A stretch of 64,000 nt of DNA, taken from NCBI GenBank assembly GCA_011523795.1, contig WTFY01000006.1, positions 1 to 64,000 of the forward strand, read 5' to 3'. Positions 9,702 through 18,277 of the stretch are shown piece by piece; the first letter of the stretch is position 1; each line of letters opens with the position of its first letter. This DNA is from Gammaproteobacteria bacterium (lineage in GTDB: Bacteria; Pseudomonadota; Gammaproteobacteria; UBA4575). The notes beneath the pieces were generated by a model. That model saw nothing but the letters and a program-made list of their open reading frames with translations, was not told the DNA's origin and searched no databases. Made by a program: the position numbers and the translations under genes.

Positions 9702-10565
9702 ATGAAACTGAAATTATGTGGAAGCGGCCTGGTACACTCCGTGCTGGGATGCCTGCTCATGGTGGCCGTATCCGGTTCGGGTATGGCGGCAGAACCACGG
9801 GACTCCGGCTGGTATGTAGGTGCCGGTGCGGGGGTGAACTGGATATCCGACATGAAACAGGCGGGCTGGAACCGGGATACGGTCTGTTATCCCGAAGATG
9901 ACTGCGACGACCGGGATGTCGGGGGCTATCGCTGGTTCTATGATCTGGACGCAGATACGGGGAGCCTTTTGGAAATCGCAGTCGGCCGCAGCTTCGGCAA
10001 CCTGCGACTGGAGCTATCGGCCAGTCTGCGTGAGAACGACATCGACCAGGAGTTTACCGGGATCACTTACCTGGACGGATCTACTCGAGTCGCCAAGGCG
10101 ACGAGCAACTACTCGAGCAAGACCCGGACATCCGTGGATGACCTGGAAACCCGGACATTGTCGCTGAACGCGTATTACGACTTCCCGCTCGAGGACAGCC
10201 GGATCACTCCCTACCTGGGAGCCGGAGTGGGAGTCTCCCATGTCAAGGTGTCCGGGCTTGTTTTCGAGGCCGAATATGCCTGTTCAGCAGGATGCGACTA
10301 CCATCCCGCAGAATACTACAACTCCTTCCAGGACGAGTCCCTGTCCGATACCGTATTTTCGAAGCATCTGCATGTCGGTGCTGACTACGATCTGGGCGAC
10401 GGGTTCCTGCTGGGGATGAAGCTGTCCTACAGCGTGGTGGACGACATGCGGGACAAGGGGCGTTACGTGGATCACCCGATTCCTGACCTGCCCAACCATA
10501 CGAAGATTCGGGACATGGACCACTGGTCGCTCTCGCTGGGCCTGAAGTACCTGTTCGGGCGCTGA
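9702..10565 (+). CDS. Outer-membrane beta-barrel protein, function unknown
   Basis: The start at 9702 gives a clean signal peptide (MKLKLCGSGL, hydrophobic core, cleavage near GMAA/EP), leaving a mature protein of about 257 residues. Alternating aromatic/glycine strands such as GWYVGAGAGVNW, ITPYLGAGVGVSHV and the terminal SLSLGLKYLF are typical of small barrels of the OmpW/Opa-like superfamily. Four cysteines in two acidic loops (VCYPEDDCDD; YACSAGCDYH) could form disulfides. It lies between the transporter operon and the convergent mltD; a role in outer-membrane passage of the transported peptides is possible but only suggested by position. Confidence 0.75.
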   Translation: MKLKLCGSGLVHSVLGCLLMVAVSGSGMAAEPRDSGWYVGAGAGVNWISDMKQAGWNRDTVCYPEDDCDDRDVGGYRWFYDLDADTGSLLEIAVGRSFGNLRLELSASLRENDIDQEFTGITYLDGSTRVAKATSNYSSKTRTSVDDLETRTLSLNAYYDFPLEDSRITPYLGAGVGVSHVKVSGLVFEAEYACSAGCDYHPAEYYNSFQDESLSDTVFSKHLHVGADYDLGDGFLLGMKLSYSVVDDMRDKGRYVDHPIPDLPNHTKIRDMDHWSLSLGLKYLFGR

Positions 10566-10668
10566 GGGCACGCCCGACATTCATCCTGTCTTTTTCGCGC
10601 CGGCTGCAGGTGGGATGCGGCTTGTCCGGTTATGCCAGCCACGCGCACACGGTCCGGTGGACTGACGC

Positions 10669-12651
10669 TCAGAAAGGTATGGTGAGGGTGCTTCCTGTGT
10701 GGATGAGGGTGCTTTTCAGCCGGTTAACCCTTTTCAGCGCGGACACGGAGGTTCCGTAGCGCTGGGCAATGATACTGAGCGATTCCCCGCGTGCAACGGT
10801 ATGCCGGTATTGTTGCGCGGGAGATCCATCCGGGGGTGGATTGCGGGTTTCGGCTCTGCCCGGGATCATGAGCGTTTTACCTGCCTGGATGGTGGTGCCT
10901 TGGAGCCTGTTCGTCCTTTTCAGCGCGGACACGGAGATTCCGTAGCGCCGGGCGATGACGCTGAGCGATTCCCCGTGGGCGATGACGTGCCTGTGAGGCC
11001 GTGCGGGGATGCGGGTGTTGGCCGGAATCAGCAGGATCTTTCCCGCCCGTATGGTAGTGCTATTCAGCCGGTTAACCCTTTTCAGGGTGGACACGGAGGT
11101 TCCGTAGCGCTGGGCGATGACGCTGAGCGATTCCCCGGGTGCAATCGCATGCCGGTGACGAACGAGCACGTTTTCAGCCGGGGACGGGGCACGGTACCCG
11201 GTGCTGTACGGAATCAGGAGGGTCCTGCCAGCCTGGATGGTGGTGCCTTGGAGCCTGTTCGTCCTTTTCAGCGCGGACACGGAGGTTCCGTAGCGCCGGG
11301 CGATGACGCTGAGCGATTCCCCGTAGGCGATCGTGTGCCGGTGGGGCCTGGCCGGAAAACGTGCGTTGGCAGGGACCATCAACTTCTTTCCGGCCCGTAT
11401 GGTGGTGCCGGTTAAGCGGTTGACCTTTTTCAGGGTGGACACGGAGGTTCCGTAGCGCTGGGCGATGACGCTGAGCGATTCCCCGTAGCGGATGGTATGA
11501 GTGTACAGGTTCGGGGCCTCCTCTGCCGGAAGCTGCTCGATGACAGAGATGATTTGCTCGGCCCGGTGTGGCGGCACGAGCAACCGGTGGCCAGCGGGCA
11601 GCGGATAATCCAGATGCCTTACGGCAGGGTTAAGGGCCTGAATTTCGCCGTGCACGATCCCTTCGGAGTTGAACAGCTTGGCGGGCGAGATTCGCTTGTC
11701 GATCTCCAGGATCTCCACGTGCTGGGCATTGGCCACCGGGTGCAGCAGCGTCGTTCTGAGATCGGGGTCATGCACGATCGAACTCAGCGCCAGCAGCCTG
11801 GGAACGTATTCACGGGTCTCGCGCGGCAGCCGCAGGTTCCAGTAACGGCCCGGGCTGCCTTTTCCCGTATCCCGTTTCAGTGCCCCTCTCACGCGATTGA
11901 CACCGGCATTGTAGGCCATCAGGGCCAGTATCCAGTCACCCTCGAACTCTTCATGCAGGTCGGCAAGATGGTCAAGCGCGGCCATGGTCGAGGCATGCAC
12001 ATCGTACCGGGCGTCATAACAGCAGGTTCGTGCCAGGTCGTACTCCCGCGCGGTGCGGGGGATGAATTGCCACAGGCCCGCGGCCCTGGCGCGCGATAGT
12101 GCCTTGGGGTGATAGCCGCTTTCTACCATGGGGAGGATGGCCAACTCCCCCGGCATGTTGCGCCGCTCGATTTCCGTCACGATGAAGTGTATGAACGGTT
12201 CGGCACGGCGGGACATGATATCCAGCATCTTTTGCCTTTTCAGGTAGTTATGTCTGTACCGGACTACCTTTGGGTGGCTGTAGAGCTGCGAGAACGAAGC
12301 GTTCTCTGCAATGCGCTCCCAGATCAGCCGTGGTGCCTCTTCTGCAGGCACTGCCTGAAAAATACCGTCTCCTGTGCTCTCTGCACGTGTATTACCCGAA
12401 GAAGCCCCGGGTTTTTCAGTGCCGGTAGTTGCTGTCGGTTCTGCAGTATCCGTGGCTTTGGAGGTACCGGTTGCTTCGGTGGGGAGAGCGGGTTCCGGAA
12501 GGCTTAGCCATGTATCTCCCGGGGATTCTGCAGGTTCGATGGTTTCGACCATGACTCCTTCAGCAGGCGCGTCCGGAGGCAAGTTTGCGTTGTAGCAGGC
12601 CGTGCCGGAGAAAACCAGTCCAGCCAGCACCAGGCAGGCATTGCACTTCAT
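10669..12651 (-). CDS. mltD: MltD-type membrane-bound lytic murein transglycosylase with five LysM domains
   Basis: Cleaves the glycan backbone of peptidoglycan to 1,6-anhydromuropeptides while attached to the outer membrane. The 660-residue product has a lipoprotein signal with lipobox GTAC, then a low-complexity Thr/Glu/Ala linker to about residue 95. The SLT catalytic domain follows, with the active-site Glu in PMVESGYHP, the AAGLWQF motif and the ALMAYNAG motif. Five LysM peptidoglycan-binding repeats occupy about residues 385-660. E. coli MltD has two LysM domains, so five is unusual. The position upstream of the methyltransferase-rnhA-dnaQ block matches Pseudomonas. Confidence 0.93.
   Translation of the reverse strand: MKCNACLVLAGLVFSGTACYNANLPPDAPAEGVMVETIEPAESPGDTWLSLPEPALPTEATGTSKATDTAEPTATTGTEKPGASSGNTRAESTGDGIFQAVPAEEAPRLIWERIAENASFSQLYSHPKVVRYRHNYLKRQKMLDIMSRRAEPFIHFIVTEIERRNMPGELAILPMVESGYHPKALSRARAAGLWQFIPRTAREYDLARTCCYDARYDVHASTMAALDHLADLHEEFEGDWILALMAYNAGVNRVRGALKRDTGKGSPGRYWNLRLPRETREYVPRLLALSSIVHDPDLRTTLLHPVANAQHVEILEIDKRISPAKLFNSEGIVHGEIQALNPAVRHLDYPLPAGHRLLVPPHRAEQIISVIEQLPAEEAPNLYTHTIRYGESLSVIAQRYGTSVSTLKKVNRLTGTTIRAGKKLMVPANARFPARPHRHTIAYGESLSVIARRYGTSVSALKRTNRLQGTTIQAGRTLLIPYSTGYRAPSPAENVLVRHRHAIAPGESLSVIAQRYGTSVSTLKRVNRLNSTTIRAGKILLIPANTRIPARPHRHVIAHGESLSVIARRYGISVSALKRTNRLQGTTIQAGKTLMIPGRAETRNPPPDGSPAQQYRHTVARGESLSIIAQRYGTSVSALKRVNRLKSTLIHTGSTLTIPF
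10672..11500 (-). repeat. Homogenised tandem LysM-coding repeats in mltD
   Basis: Five repeats of about 45 codons plus linkers. Repeats 1 and 3 share VIAQRYGTSVSTLK and a PAN.R.PARPHR linker. Repeats 2 and 4 share VIARRYG.SVSALKRTNRLQ. Repeat 5 combines features of both. The DNA itself is strongly conserved: a GGTTCCGTAGCGC block recurs on the + strand near 10751, 11098, 11281 and 11447. This pattern implies duplication of a two-domain unit. Confidence 0.85.
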
Positions 12652-12670
12652 GGAGTGATAATCATATGTT

Positions 12671-12719
12671 AGTCAGAATAGGATTCCAATACATAGATTC
12701 CATTTCAGTCAGGATAGTA
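12671..12719. repeat. Nested short direct repeats in the mltD/methyltransferase intergenic region
   Basis: AGTCAGAATAGGA (12671-12683) and AGTCAGGATAGTA (12707-12719) flank two copies of GATTCCA (12682-12688 and 12696-12702). The A/T-rich block lies just upstream of mltD on the minus strand. The arrangement could be an operator, but no regulator is identified. Confidence 0.4.
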
Positions 12720-12783
12720 TATGAGTTCCGTACTGCTTGTATACCCTCATCACCCTGTTTGGAATTAGGCTAGAATACGGGGC

Positions 12784-13566
12784 ATGCGGGAATCTGAACT
12801 GTTCAGGCTGGCCGGGCTGTTCCGGAATCTTCAGGGCTGGTATGACAGCCCTGCGGGGCAGGTCTTGTTTGCGGAATTGCAGAGTACGCTGGCCAAGTTG
12901 CTGTCCGAACTTTTCGGGTACTATGCAGTTCAGGTCGGTTCCCTCAACACCCGGGTCGACCTGCTGCAGAACAGCCCTGTCGGACAGAAATTTCATATGT
13001 CACTGGACCCGGAGCAGGGCTCGCTTGCAGCCAGTCCTCTTGCCCTGCCTTTCCAGCACGATACCCTGGACCTGGTTGTGCTGCTGCATACCCTGGATTT
13101 TTCCCACGACCCGCACCAGGTCCTTCGGGAGGCACACAGGGTGCTGATATCCGAGGGTCACCTGGTCATGGTCGGGTTCAATCCGTTCAGTGTCATGGGA
13201 CTTGGCAGGCTGGCCCTGTGGCGTACCAGGCGCGTGCCCTGGGTGGGCCATTTTTATACCTCGAGACGCCTGAGGGACTGGTTCTCCCTGCTCGATTTCA
13301 CCGTGGTGCAGACGGAATACGTCGGGCTGCGCCCTCCCGTACAGAACCTTCGCATTCAGCAGCGTCTGCAGTTCCTCAACCAGGTCGGCCATTACGGACT
13401 GGCCTGCCTGGGTGGTGTGCGGATATTTGTGGCCAAGAAACGCGTGCTCACGCTCACCCCCCGCCTGTCGCCCTGGCGTCCGCGCCAGCGGGTTCTGCCG
13501 GTCAATGTAGCCGAGCCCTCGGCACGGGAAGCAAGCCATGCCCGAGCGGGTCGACATCTTCACTGA
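12784..13566 (+). CDS. Class I SAM-dependent methyltransferase (YafS-like)
   Basis: A 260-residue Methyltransf_11-type protein of unknown substrate. The central part reads [19 protein letters not shown] followed by [27 protein letters not shown], the post-motif pattern of this fold. The first SAM motif is weakly conserved. The gene sits in the conserved slot between mltD and rnhA occupied by yafS in E. coli and its counterpart in Pseudomonas. Its 3' end overlaps rnhA by 29 bases. A TAGAAT box at 12771-12776 lies only 7 bases before the ATG, so the transcript may be leaderless. Confidence 0.82.
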   Translation: MRESELFRLAGLFRNLQGWYDSPAGQVLFAELQSTLAKLLSELFGYYAVQVGSLNTRVDLLQNSPVGQKFHMSLDPEQGSLAASPLALPFQHDTLDLVVLLHTLDFSHDPHQVLREAHRVLISEGHLVMVGFNPFSVMGLGRLALWRTRRVPWVGHFYTSRRLRDWFSLLDFTVVQTEYVGLRPPVQNLRIQQRLQFLNQVGHYGLACLGGVRIFVAKKRVLTLTPRLSPWRPRQRVLPVNVAEPSAREASHARAGRHLH

Positions 13567-13978
13567 CGGCGCCTGCCGGGGCAATCCCGGACCCGGCGGG
13601 TGGGCTGCGCTGCTGCGCTATGGTGATGCGGAAACCACCATCCACGGGGCGGTCATGCAGACGACCAACAACCGCATGGAGCTCCAGGCGGCATTGTCTG
13701 CCCTGCAGAAGCTCAAGCGCCCCTGCAGTGTCCGCATCACCACTGACTCGGAGTATCTGATGAAAGGAATCCTGGAATGGATGCCGAACTGGAAACTCAA
13801 GGGCTGGAAGACTTCCTCAAGGAAACCCGTCAAGAACCAGGACTTGTGGCAGCAGCTGGACAGGCAGGTTGAAATGCATGACGTGACATGGAACTGGGTC
13901 AAGGGTCATGCCGGGCATGTGGAAAATGAGCGGGTCGATCGCCTGGCCAACGAGGCGATCGACAAGCTGCTGCAGTAG
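13538..13978 (+). CDS. rnhA: Ribonuclease HI
   Basis: Degrades the RNA strand of RNA:DNA hybrids during replication and R-loop removal. The 146-residue size is typical. The motif [16 protein letters not shown] carries the first catalytic Asp; TTNNRMEL the Glu; [11 protein letters not shown] the second Asp; and [18 protein letters not shown] the histidine loop and last Asp. The DEDD set is complete. The start overlaps the upstream methyltransferase, as in many gammaproteobacteria, and dnaQ follows after 31 bases. Confidence 0.96.
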   Translation: MPERVDIFTDGACRGNPGPGGWAALLRYGDAETTIHGAVMQTTNNRMELQAALSALQKLKRPCSVRITTDSEYLMKGILEWMPNWKLKGWKTSSRKPVKNQDLWQQLDRQVEMHDVTWNWVKGHAGHVENERVDRLANEAIDKLLQ

Positions 13979-14009
13979 ATCGAAACCGAACCGAGGAGAG
14001 ACCGGCACG

Positions 14010-14729
14010 ATGCGCCATGTCATTCTGGATACCGAGACGACGGGTCTCGATGCTTCGCAGGGCCACCGCATCATCGAGATCGGGTGCGTGGAGATGCTGC
14101 ATCGGCGTGTGACCGAACGCGTGTTTCACCAGTACCTGAATCCCGGGCGGGAGATCGACGAGGCGGCACTGGAAATCCACGGGATCACCCGGGAATTCCT
14201 CGAGGACAAGCCCGTGTTTTCCAGGATTGCAGACGAGTTTCTCGCGTTCATCGAGGGAGCGGAACTGGTGATACACAATGCCGCGTTCGACGTCGAGTTC
14301 ATCAACACCGAGCTGTCCATTGCCGGGCACCAGGTGGCCGACATCCAGGCCCGCTGCACGGTTACGGATACTCTCGAACTGGCGAGAAAGATGCATCCGG
14401 GGCAGAAAAACAGCCTGGACGCCCTGTGCAGGCGGTACGAGGTCAGCAATCCGGTGCGCGAACTGCACGGCGCCCTGCTGGATGCCCAGATCCTGGCCGA
14501 AGTGTACCTGGCGATGACAGGTGGGCAGTCTGTCCTCCGCCTGGATACGGATGAAGCCGAGCGCGAATCCCGCCAGCGGCTGGCCTCGCAGCAGGCGATG
14601 AAATCCCGGCCCGCCTTCCGGGTCATCGAGGCCGGCGAAGACGAACTGGCGGCTCATGAAGCATTCCTGGACATGATCCAGCAGGAGAGCGAATCAGGCT
14701 GTGTCTGGAGAAAGGAGCCTGACAGCTAG
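14010..14729 (+). CDS. dnaQ: DNA polymerase III epsilon subunit (proofreading exonuclease)
   Basis: 3'-5' proofreading exonuclease of the replicative polymerase. The start at 14010 was chosen because it is preceded by GAGGAGAG and begins MRHVILDTETTGLD; a longer frame extends back into rnhA without similarity. The 239-residue product has the DEDDh Exo I motif DTETTG, Exo II VIHNAAFDVEF and Exo III HGALLDAQILAEVYL. The C-terminal tail resembles the alpha-subunit-binding region. It lies immediately after rnhA in the same direction; in E. coli the two are divergent neighbours. Confidence 0.95.
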   Translation: MRHVILDTETTGLDASQGHRIIEIGCVEMLHRRVTERVFHQYLNPGREIDEAALEIHGITREFLEDKPVFSRIADEFLAFIEGAELVIHNAAFDVEFINTELSIAGHQVADIQARCTVTDTLELARKMHPGQKNSLDALCRRYEVSNPVRELHGALLDAQILAEVYLAMTGGQSVLRLDTDEAERESRQRLASQQAMKSRPAFRVIEAGEDELAAHEAFLDMIQQESESGCVWRKEPDS

Positions 14730-14806
14730 GCACTGCACAGCCGGCCGCCGGGGAGAATTTACGGGCAGGGTGAAGGGAAGGGGATGCATGCCCGGTCATG
14801 AGACGG

Positions 14807-14835
14807 TTGCCGTGCCAGTCGAATTTCGCTACATT
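14807..14835 (+). promoter_or_regulatory. Sigma-70-type promoter candidate for the small lipoprotein
   Basis: TTGCCG (14807-14812) and TACATT (14830-14835) are separated by exactly 17 bases and lie about 40 bases upstream of the ATG at 14874. Confidence 0.5.
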
Positions 14836-14873
14836 GATGCCGCAACTTCTGGTCAGCTTCGGGGACATTTATC

Positions 14874-15110
14874 ATGAGACAAAAGTTATTGGCATGCGCG
14901 GTACTGATCTTTTCTGTGGTGATTGCCGGGTGCAGCAAGGATGAAGCGGATTCGGACACGGACACCATCTGGGTTGGTGAAGTGTATGCCGAGGCAGGCT
15001 CCGGCTCGGCGACGGTTCTGGGAGAATTTGGTTCGTACGACGAATGTGTCGAGAAGGCACTCAAGGAGTCGGGATCCGGCGTGTTCAACTGCGGGGTCAA
15101 GCTGCCCTGA
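14874..15110 (+). CDS. Small predicted lipoprotein
   Basis: A 78-residue protein with a classical lipoprotein signal (MRQKLLACAVLIFSVVIAGC) and lipid attachment at C20, then an acidic segment (DEADSDTDTIW) and a compact domain with two cysteines. Asp at +2 is not present (Ser follows the Cys), so sorting to the outer membrane is likely by the E. coli rule. I do not recognise the family. It has its own promoter candidate and is convergent with smpB. Confidence 0.7.
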   Translation: MRQKLLACAVLIFSVVIAGCSKDEADSDTDTIWVGEVYAEAGSGSATVLGEFGSYDECVEKALKESGSGVFNCGVKLP

Positions 15111-15147
15111 CCCGTACACTGGCCGGCAGCGGGCCGCACATCCTGGG

Positions 15148-15621
15148 TCACTTTGCCTTTTTCAGGATTCGCTGCCTGTCGCGCTCCCAGTCCCGTTCAC
15201 GGATGCTTGCGCGCCGATCGTGTTTCTGCTTGCCTTTCGCAATGGCAATTTCAAGCTTGGCCTTGCCCCGCTTCCAGTACATGGACAGTGGAACGATGGT
15301 GTACCCCTTGCGGTCAACGGCTCCGACCAGCTTTGCAATTTCGCCCCTGTGAAGCAGCAGCTTGCGGGTGCGCGTGGGATCGGCGTGGACGTGGCTTGAA
15401 GCCGTGGGCAGCGGGTTGATGTGTGCACCGAGCAGCCAGGCTTGCATGTTCTTGATCAGGACATAGCTTTCCTTGAGCTGGAGATGTTTTGCCCTGAGGC
15501 TCTTGACCTCCCAGCCTTCAAGGACCAGGCCCGCCTCCAGGTGTTCGATGATGAAATAGTCGTGCCGGGCTTTCTTGTTGACTGCGATCTGGTTATCCTG
15601 TTTGGGCTTGGCAGGGGTCAT
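15148..15621 (-). CDS. smpB: SsrA-binding protein SmpB
   Basis: Binds tmRNA and delivers it to stalled ribosomes for trans-translation. The start at 15621 ([10 protein letters not shown]) gives 157 residues, close to the usual ~160; a frame nine codons longer exists. Signature segments are [35 protein letters not shown] and [23 protein letters not shown], with a basic C-terminal tail. smpB next to ratA/rnfH and bamE is a conserved cluster, although here a sodium symporter gene separates smpB from ratA. Confidence 0.96.
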   Translation of the reverse strand: MTPAKPKQDNQIAVNKKARHDYFIIEHLEAGLVLEGWEVKSLRAKHLQLKESYVLIKNMQAWLLGAHINPLPTASSHVHADPTRTRKLLLHRGEIAKLVGAVDRKGYTIVPLSMYWKRGKAKLEIAIAKGKQKHDRRASIRERDWERDRQRILKKAK

Positions 15622-15732
15622 GCGGGTATTGTAATGAATTCGTACCAATCCTGCGTTTAATTAGCCCCGACACGGGACAGTATGAAGGAAAGCGCAGGCA
15701 TCGGCTTATCGGCAGGATAAAACGGACCGGTC

Positions 15733-17112
15733 ATGTCCAACTCTAGAGTTTCCATACACGGGTACTGGTCGTCCCGTCTCATGTTCATCCTGGCCGCTGC
15801 CGGTTCGGCAGTCGGCCTGGGGAATGTCTGGAAGTTCCCGTACATGGCGGGCGACAGCGGCGGCGGGGCGTTCGTGCTGGTGTACCTGGTCTGCATTGCC
15901 CTGCTTGGCCTGCCGGTCATGGTGTCGGAGGTTCTGCTCGGGCGCAGGGGGCGCAGCAGCCCGGTCAATACCATGCGCGCCCTGGCTGAAGAGGAAAATC
16001 GCAGCACCTCGTGGAGCCTGGTTGGTTTCATGGGCATGCTGGCGGGCTTCATGATCTTATCCTACTACAGTGTCATTGCGGGCTGGACGCTGGCCTACGT
16101 GCTGGAAGCGGCACAGGGCAGCTTTACCGGCTTGACCGGCGAGAAGTCCGGCGAGGTGTTCAGCCGGCTGGTGTCAAATCCGTGGAGGTTGCTGTTCTGG
16201 CATACCGTGTTCATTGTCCTGACGATGGCCGTGGTGGCACGGGGGGTCCGCAAGGGGCTTGAGAATGCCGTGCGGTTCCTGATGCCGGCCCTGTTCGTCC
16301 TGATCCTGGTGATGGTCGTGTATGCCCTCGTGCATGGAGATTTTCTTGCGGGGCTGAAATTCCTCTTCAATCCTGATTTTTCCAGGATCACGCCCGAAGT
16401 GGCGCTGAAGGCCCTGGGCCACGCCTTTTTCACCCTGAGCCTGGGTATGGGTGCCATCATGATGTACGGTTCCTATTTGCCCCGCAATGCATCGATTGGC
16501 AGTACAAGCGTCCAGGTCGCCCTGGCGGATACCGGGATCGCAATCCTGGCCGGGCTGGCCATTTTCCCGATCGTGTTTGCCAACAACCTGGAATCCGGCC
16601 AAGGCCCGGGACTGATATTCAATACCCTGCCGCTGGCTTTCGGAAACATGCCGGGCGGCATGTTTTTCGGCCTGCTGTTTTTTACGCTGCTGTTTTTTGC
16701 TGCGTGGACTTCTGCGATTTCCCTGATTGAACCGGCCGTCGCCTGGCTGGTTGAACGGTTCTCGATTTCCAGGGTCTCGTCCGCATTGGCCTGTGGGCTG
16801 GTGACCTGGACCGTCGGATTGGGCACGGTGTTTTCCTTCAACCACTGGACCCGGATCGGATGGCTTGACGGGACCCCGTTCGAAGGCAAGTCTTTTTTCG
16901 ACCTGCTGGATCATCTTGCCGTGAACATCATGCTGCCGCTGGGTGGAATCCTGATCTGCCTGTTTGCAGGGTGGGTCATGAGCGAAAACTCCAGCCGGGA
17001 CGAGTTGGGCATGAAGCATCCCTTCGTATACGGGTTGTGGCGCATGCTGGCCAGGTATGTTGCACCGGCCGGCATGATCCTGGTATTCCTGCACGTACTG
17101 GGTGTCTTTTAG
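15733..17112 (+). CDS. Sodium-dependent transporter of the neurotransmitter:sodium symporter (NSS/SLC6) family
   Basis: Inner-membrane Na+-coupled uptake of an amino acid or related amine. The 459-residue product has about 11-12 hydrophobic spans. The first span contains RLMFILAAAGSAVGLGNVWKFPY, the NSS hallmark that forms the sodium and substrate site (written here only for its key GLGN.WKFPY part). Bacterial members such as LeuT, TnaT and MhsT have similar length. The substrate cannot be inferred. The gene is inserted between smpB and ratA, which are closer together in relatives. Confidence 0.9.
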   Translation: MSNSRVSIHGYWSSRLMFILAAAGSAVGLGNVWKFPYMAGDSGGGAFVLVYLVCIALLGLPVMVSEVLLGRRGRSSPVNTMRALAEEENRSTSWSLVGFMGMLAGFMILSYYSVIAGWTLAYVLEAAQGSFTGLTGEKSGEVFSRLVSNPWRLLFWHTVFIVLTMAVVARGVRKGLENAVRFLMPALFVLILVMVVYALVHGDFLAGLKFLFNPDFSRITPEVALKALGHAFFTLSLGMGAIMMYGSYLPRNASIGSTSVQVALADTGIAILAGLAIFPIVFANNLESGQGPGLIFNTLPLAFGNMPGGMFFGLLFFTLLFFAAWTSAISLIEPAVAWLVERFSISRVSSALACGLVTWTVGLGTVFSFNHWTRIGWLDGTPFEGKSFFDLLDHLAVNIMLPLGGILICLFAGWVMSENSSRDELGMKHPFVYGLWRMLARYVAPAGMILVFLHVLGVF

Positions 17113-17121
17113 GGTCCGCCC

Positions 17122-17559
17122 ATGGTTCACGTGCAACGCAGTGCGATGCTCCCCTATACCACAGCGCAGATGTATCGGCTGGTCAATGATATCGAGTCTT
17201 ATTCGGAGTTCGTTCCCTGGTGTACCCGCAGCGAGATCAACTTCAAAACCGAACAGGTGATCGAAGCCACGCTGCATTTCTCCAAGGGTGCCCTGGGGGC
17301 AGAGATGACCACGCGCAATGAACTGGTCGAGGACTGCCGGGTCACCATGAACCTGGTGAAAGGTCCGTTCAGGCACCTGAAAGGTGTCTGGCAGTTTTAC
17401 GAACTCGATGGAAATCACTGCAGGGTGGAACTGGAGATCACGTTTGCATTTTCAAGCCGCGTGTACGAGTTTACGCTGGGACCGATCTTCCATTCCCTGG
17501 CCAACAGGATGATTACCGTCTTTCGGCAGCGGGCCGAGGACACCTATGGAAAGCGGTAG
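17122..17559 (+). CDS. ratA: RatA/Coq10-type START-domain protein
   Basis: A 145-residue SRPBCC (START-like) fold protein. The family pattern is visible in SAMLPYTTAQMYRLVNDIE, YSEFVPWCTRSEI and the C-terminal FHSLANRMITVFRQRAEDTY. In E. coli the protein was reported as a ribosome-association toxin; eukaryotic Coq10 relatives bind ubiquinone, so a quinone-related role is an alternative. rnfH starts within its last codons, so the two are translationally coupled, as in most gammaproteobacteria. Confidence 0.9.
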   Translation: MVHVQRSAMLPYTTAQMYRLVNDIESYSEFVPWCTRSEINFKTEQVIEATLHFSKGALGAEMTTRNELVEDCRVTMNLVKGPFRHLKGVWQFYELDGNHCRVELEITFAFSSRVYEFTLGPIFHSLANRMITVFRQRAEDTYGKR

Positions 17560-17833
17560 GTGGATTTCCGTTACGGTGTGCTATGCGCTGCCCGATCATC
17601 AGGAGGTGGTTCCCTTGACCGTCATGCCGCATACCACGGTGCTGCAGGCCATCGAGCAGTCGGGGATCCTGGAAAAGTATCCTGAAATCGAGGTGCGCGA
17701 AGGCAGTATTGGGATATTCGGTCATCCCGTTAGGCTGGACCGCCGGCTGAGACAGCATGACCGGGTAGAGATCTATCGCCCCCTGCATGAAAACCCGGTG
17801 GATGCGCGCAGGAAGCGTGCCGGGCAGGGCTGA
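17546..17833 (+). CDS. rnfH: RnfH family ubiquitin-like fold protein
   Basis: A 95-residue protein with the RnfH/YfjF pattern: ISVTVCYALPDHQ near the start, GIFGHPVRLDRRLRQHDRVEIYRPL near the end, and a basic C-terminus. Its biochemical role is unsettled; the family has a beta-grasp fold. It overlaps the ratA 3' end by 14 bases and is convergent with bamE. Confidence 0.9.
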   Translation: MESGRWISVTVCYALPDHQEVVPLTVMPHTTVLQAIEQSGILEKYPEIEVREGSIGIFGHPVRLDRRLRQHDRVEIYRPLHENPVDARRKRAGQG

Positions 17834-17884
17834 TGCGCCCCCCGGGAATTACGGTTCCTGAAGGCTTGTGCCGGGGGTCCGGGC

Positions 17885-18277
17885 TTACCGGTCCGTATCC
17901 TTTTCGTTCCCGGCTTCGTCCTGCTCCACAGGAGCCGTCTCGGCAGTCGGGATATTGTGCTTGATGATCTCGATGACCTCGTTGCGATCGAAGATGAGTG
18001 TCAGCTGGCTGCGCCGGGATTGCGCATGGCCCGGGTTCAGCATGTACAGGTAGTCCCAGCGATCGGGATGGAAGCTGTCGACGATCAGCGGTGTGCCCAG
18101 CAGGAAATGCACCTGCTCCTTGGTCATGCCCAGCCTGACCTGTTCAACGGCCTGCGCTTCCAGTACGTTGCCCTGCTGGATGTCGATCTTGTAGACTTTC
18201 AGCAGCTCGTTCCCGCACCCGCCCAGGGAAGCCACGAACAGCAGCATGCAAAGCAGGGTAAAGGGGCGGTGCTTCAT
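17885..18277 (-). CDS. bamE: Outer-membrane assembly lipoprotein BamE
   Basis: Small lipoprotein subunit of the BAM complex that inserts beta-barrel proteins into the outer membrane. The 130 residues start with a lipoprotein signal (lipobox LGGC). The SmpA/OmlA domain follows, with VEQVRLGMTKEQVHFLLGTP and WDYLYMLNPG. The C-terminus is acidic. The start overlaps the recN stop by four bases, and recN-bamE adjacency is conserved in gammaproteobacteria. Confidence 0.94.
   Translation of the reverse strand: MKHRPFTLLCMLLFVASLGGCGNELLKVYKIDIQQGNVLEAQAVEQVRLGMTKEQVHFLLGTPLIVDSFHPDRWDYLYMLNPGHAQSRRSQLTLIFDRNEVIEIIKHNIPTAETAPVEQDEAGNEKDTDR

Noticed and set aside
10699-11415. Long plus-strand open frame with repeated Gly/Asp/Arg segments
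   Set aside because: It is antisense to the LysM repeats of mltD; the repeat DNA leaves this frame open. No ribosome site and no family pattern.
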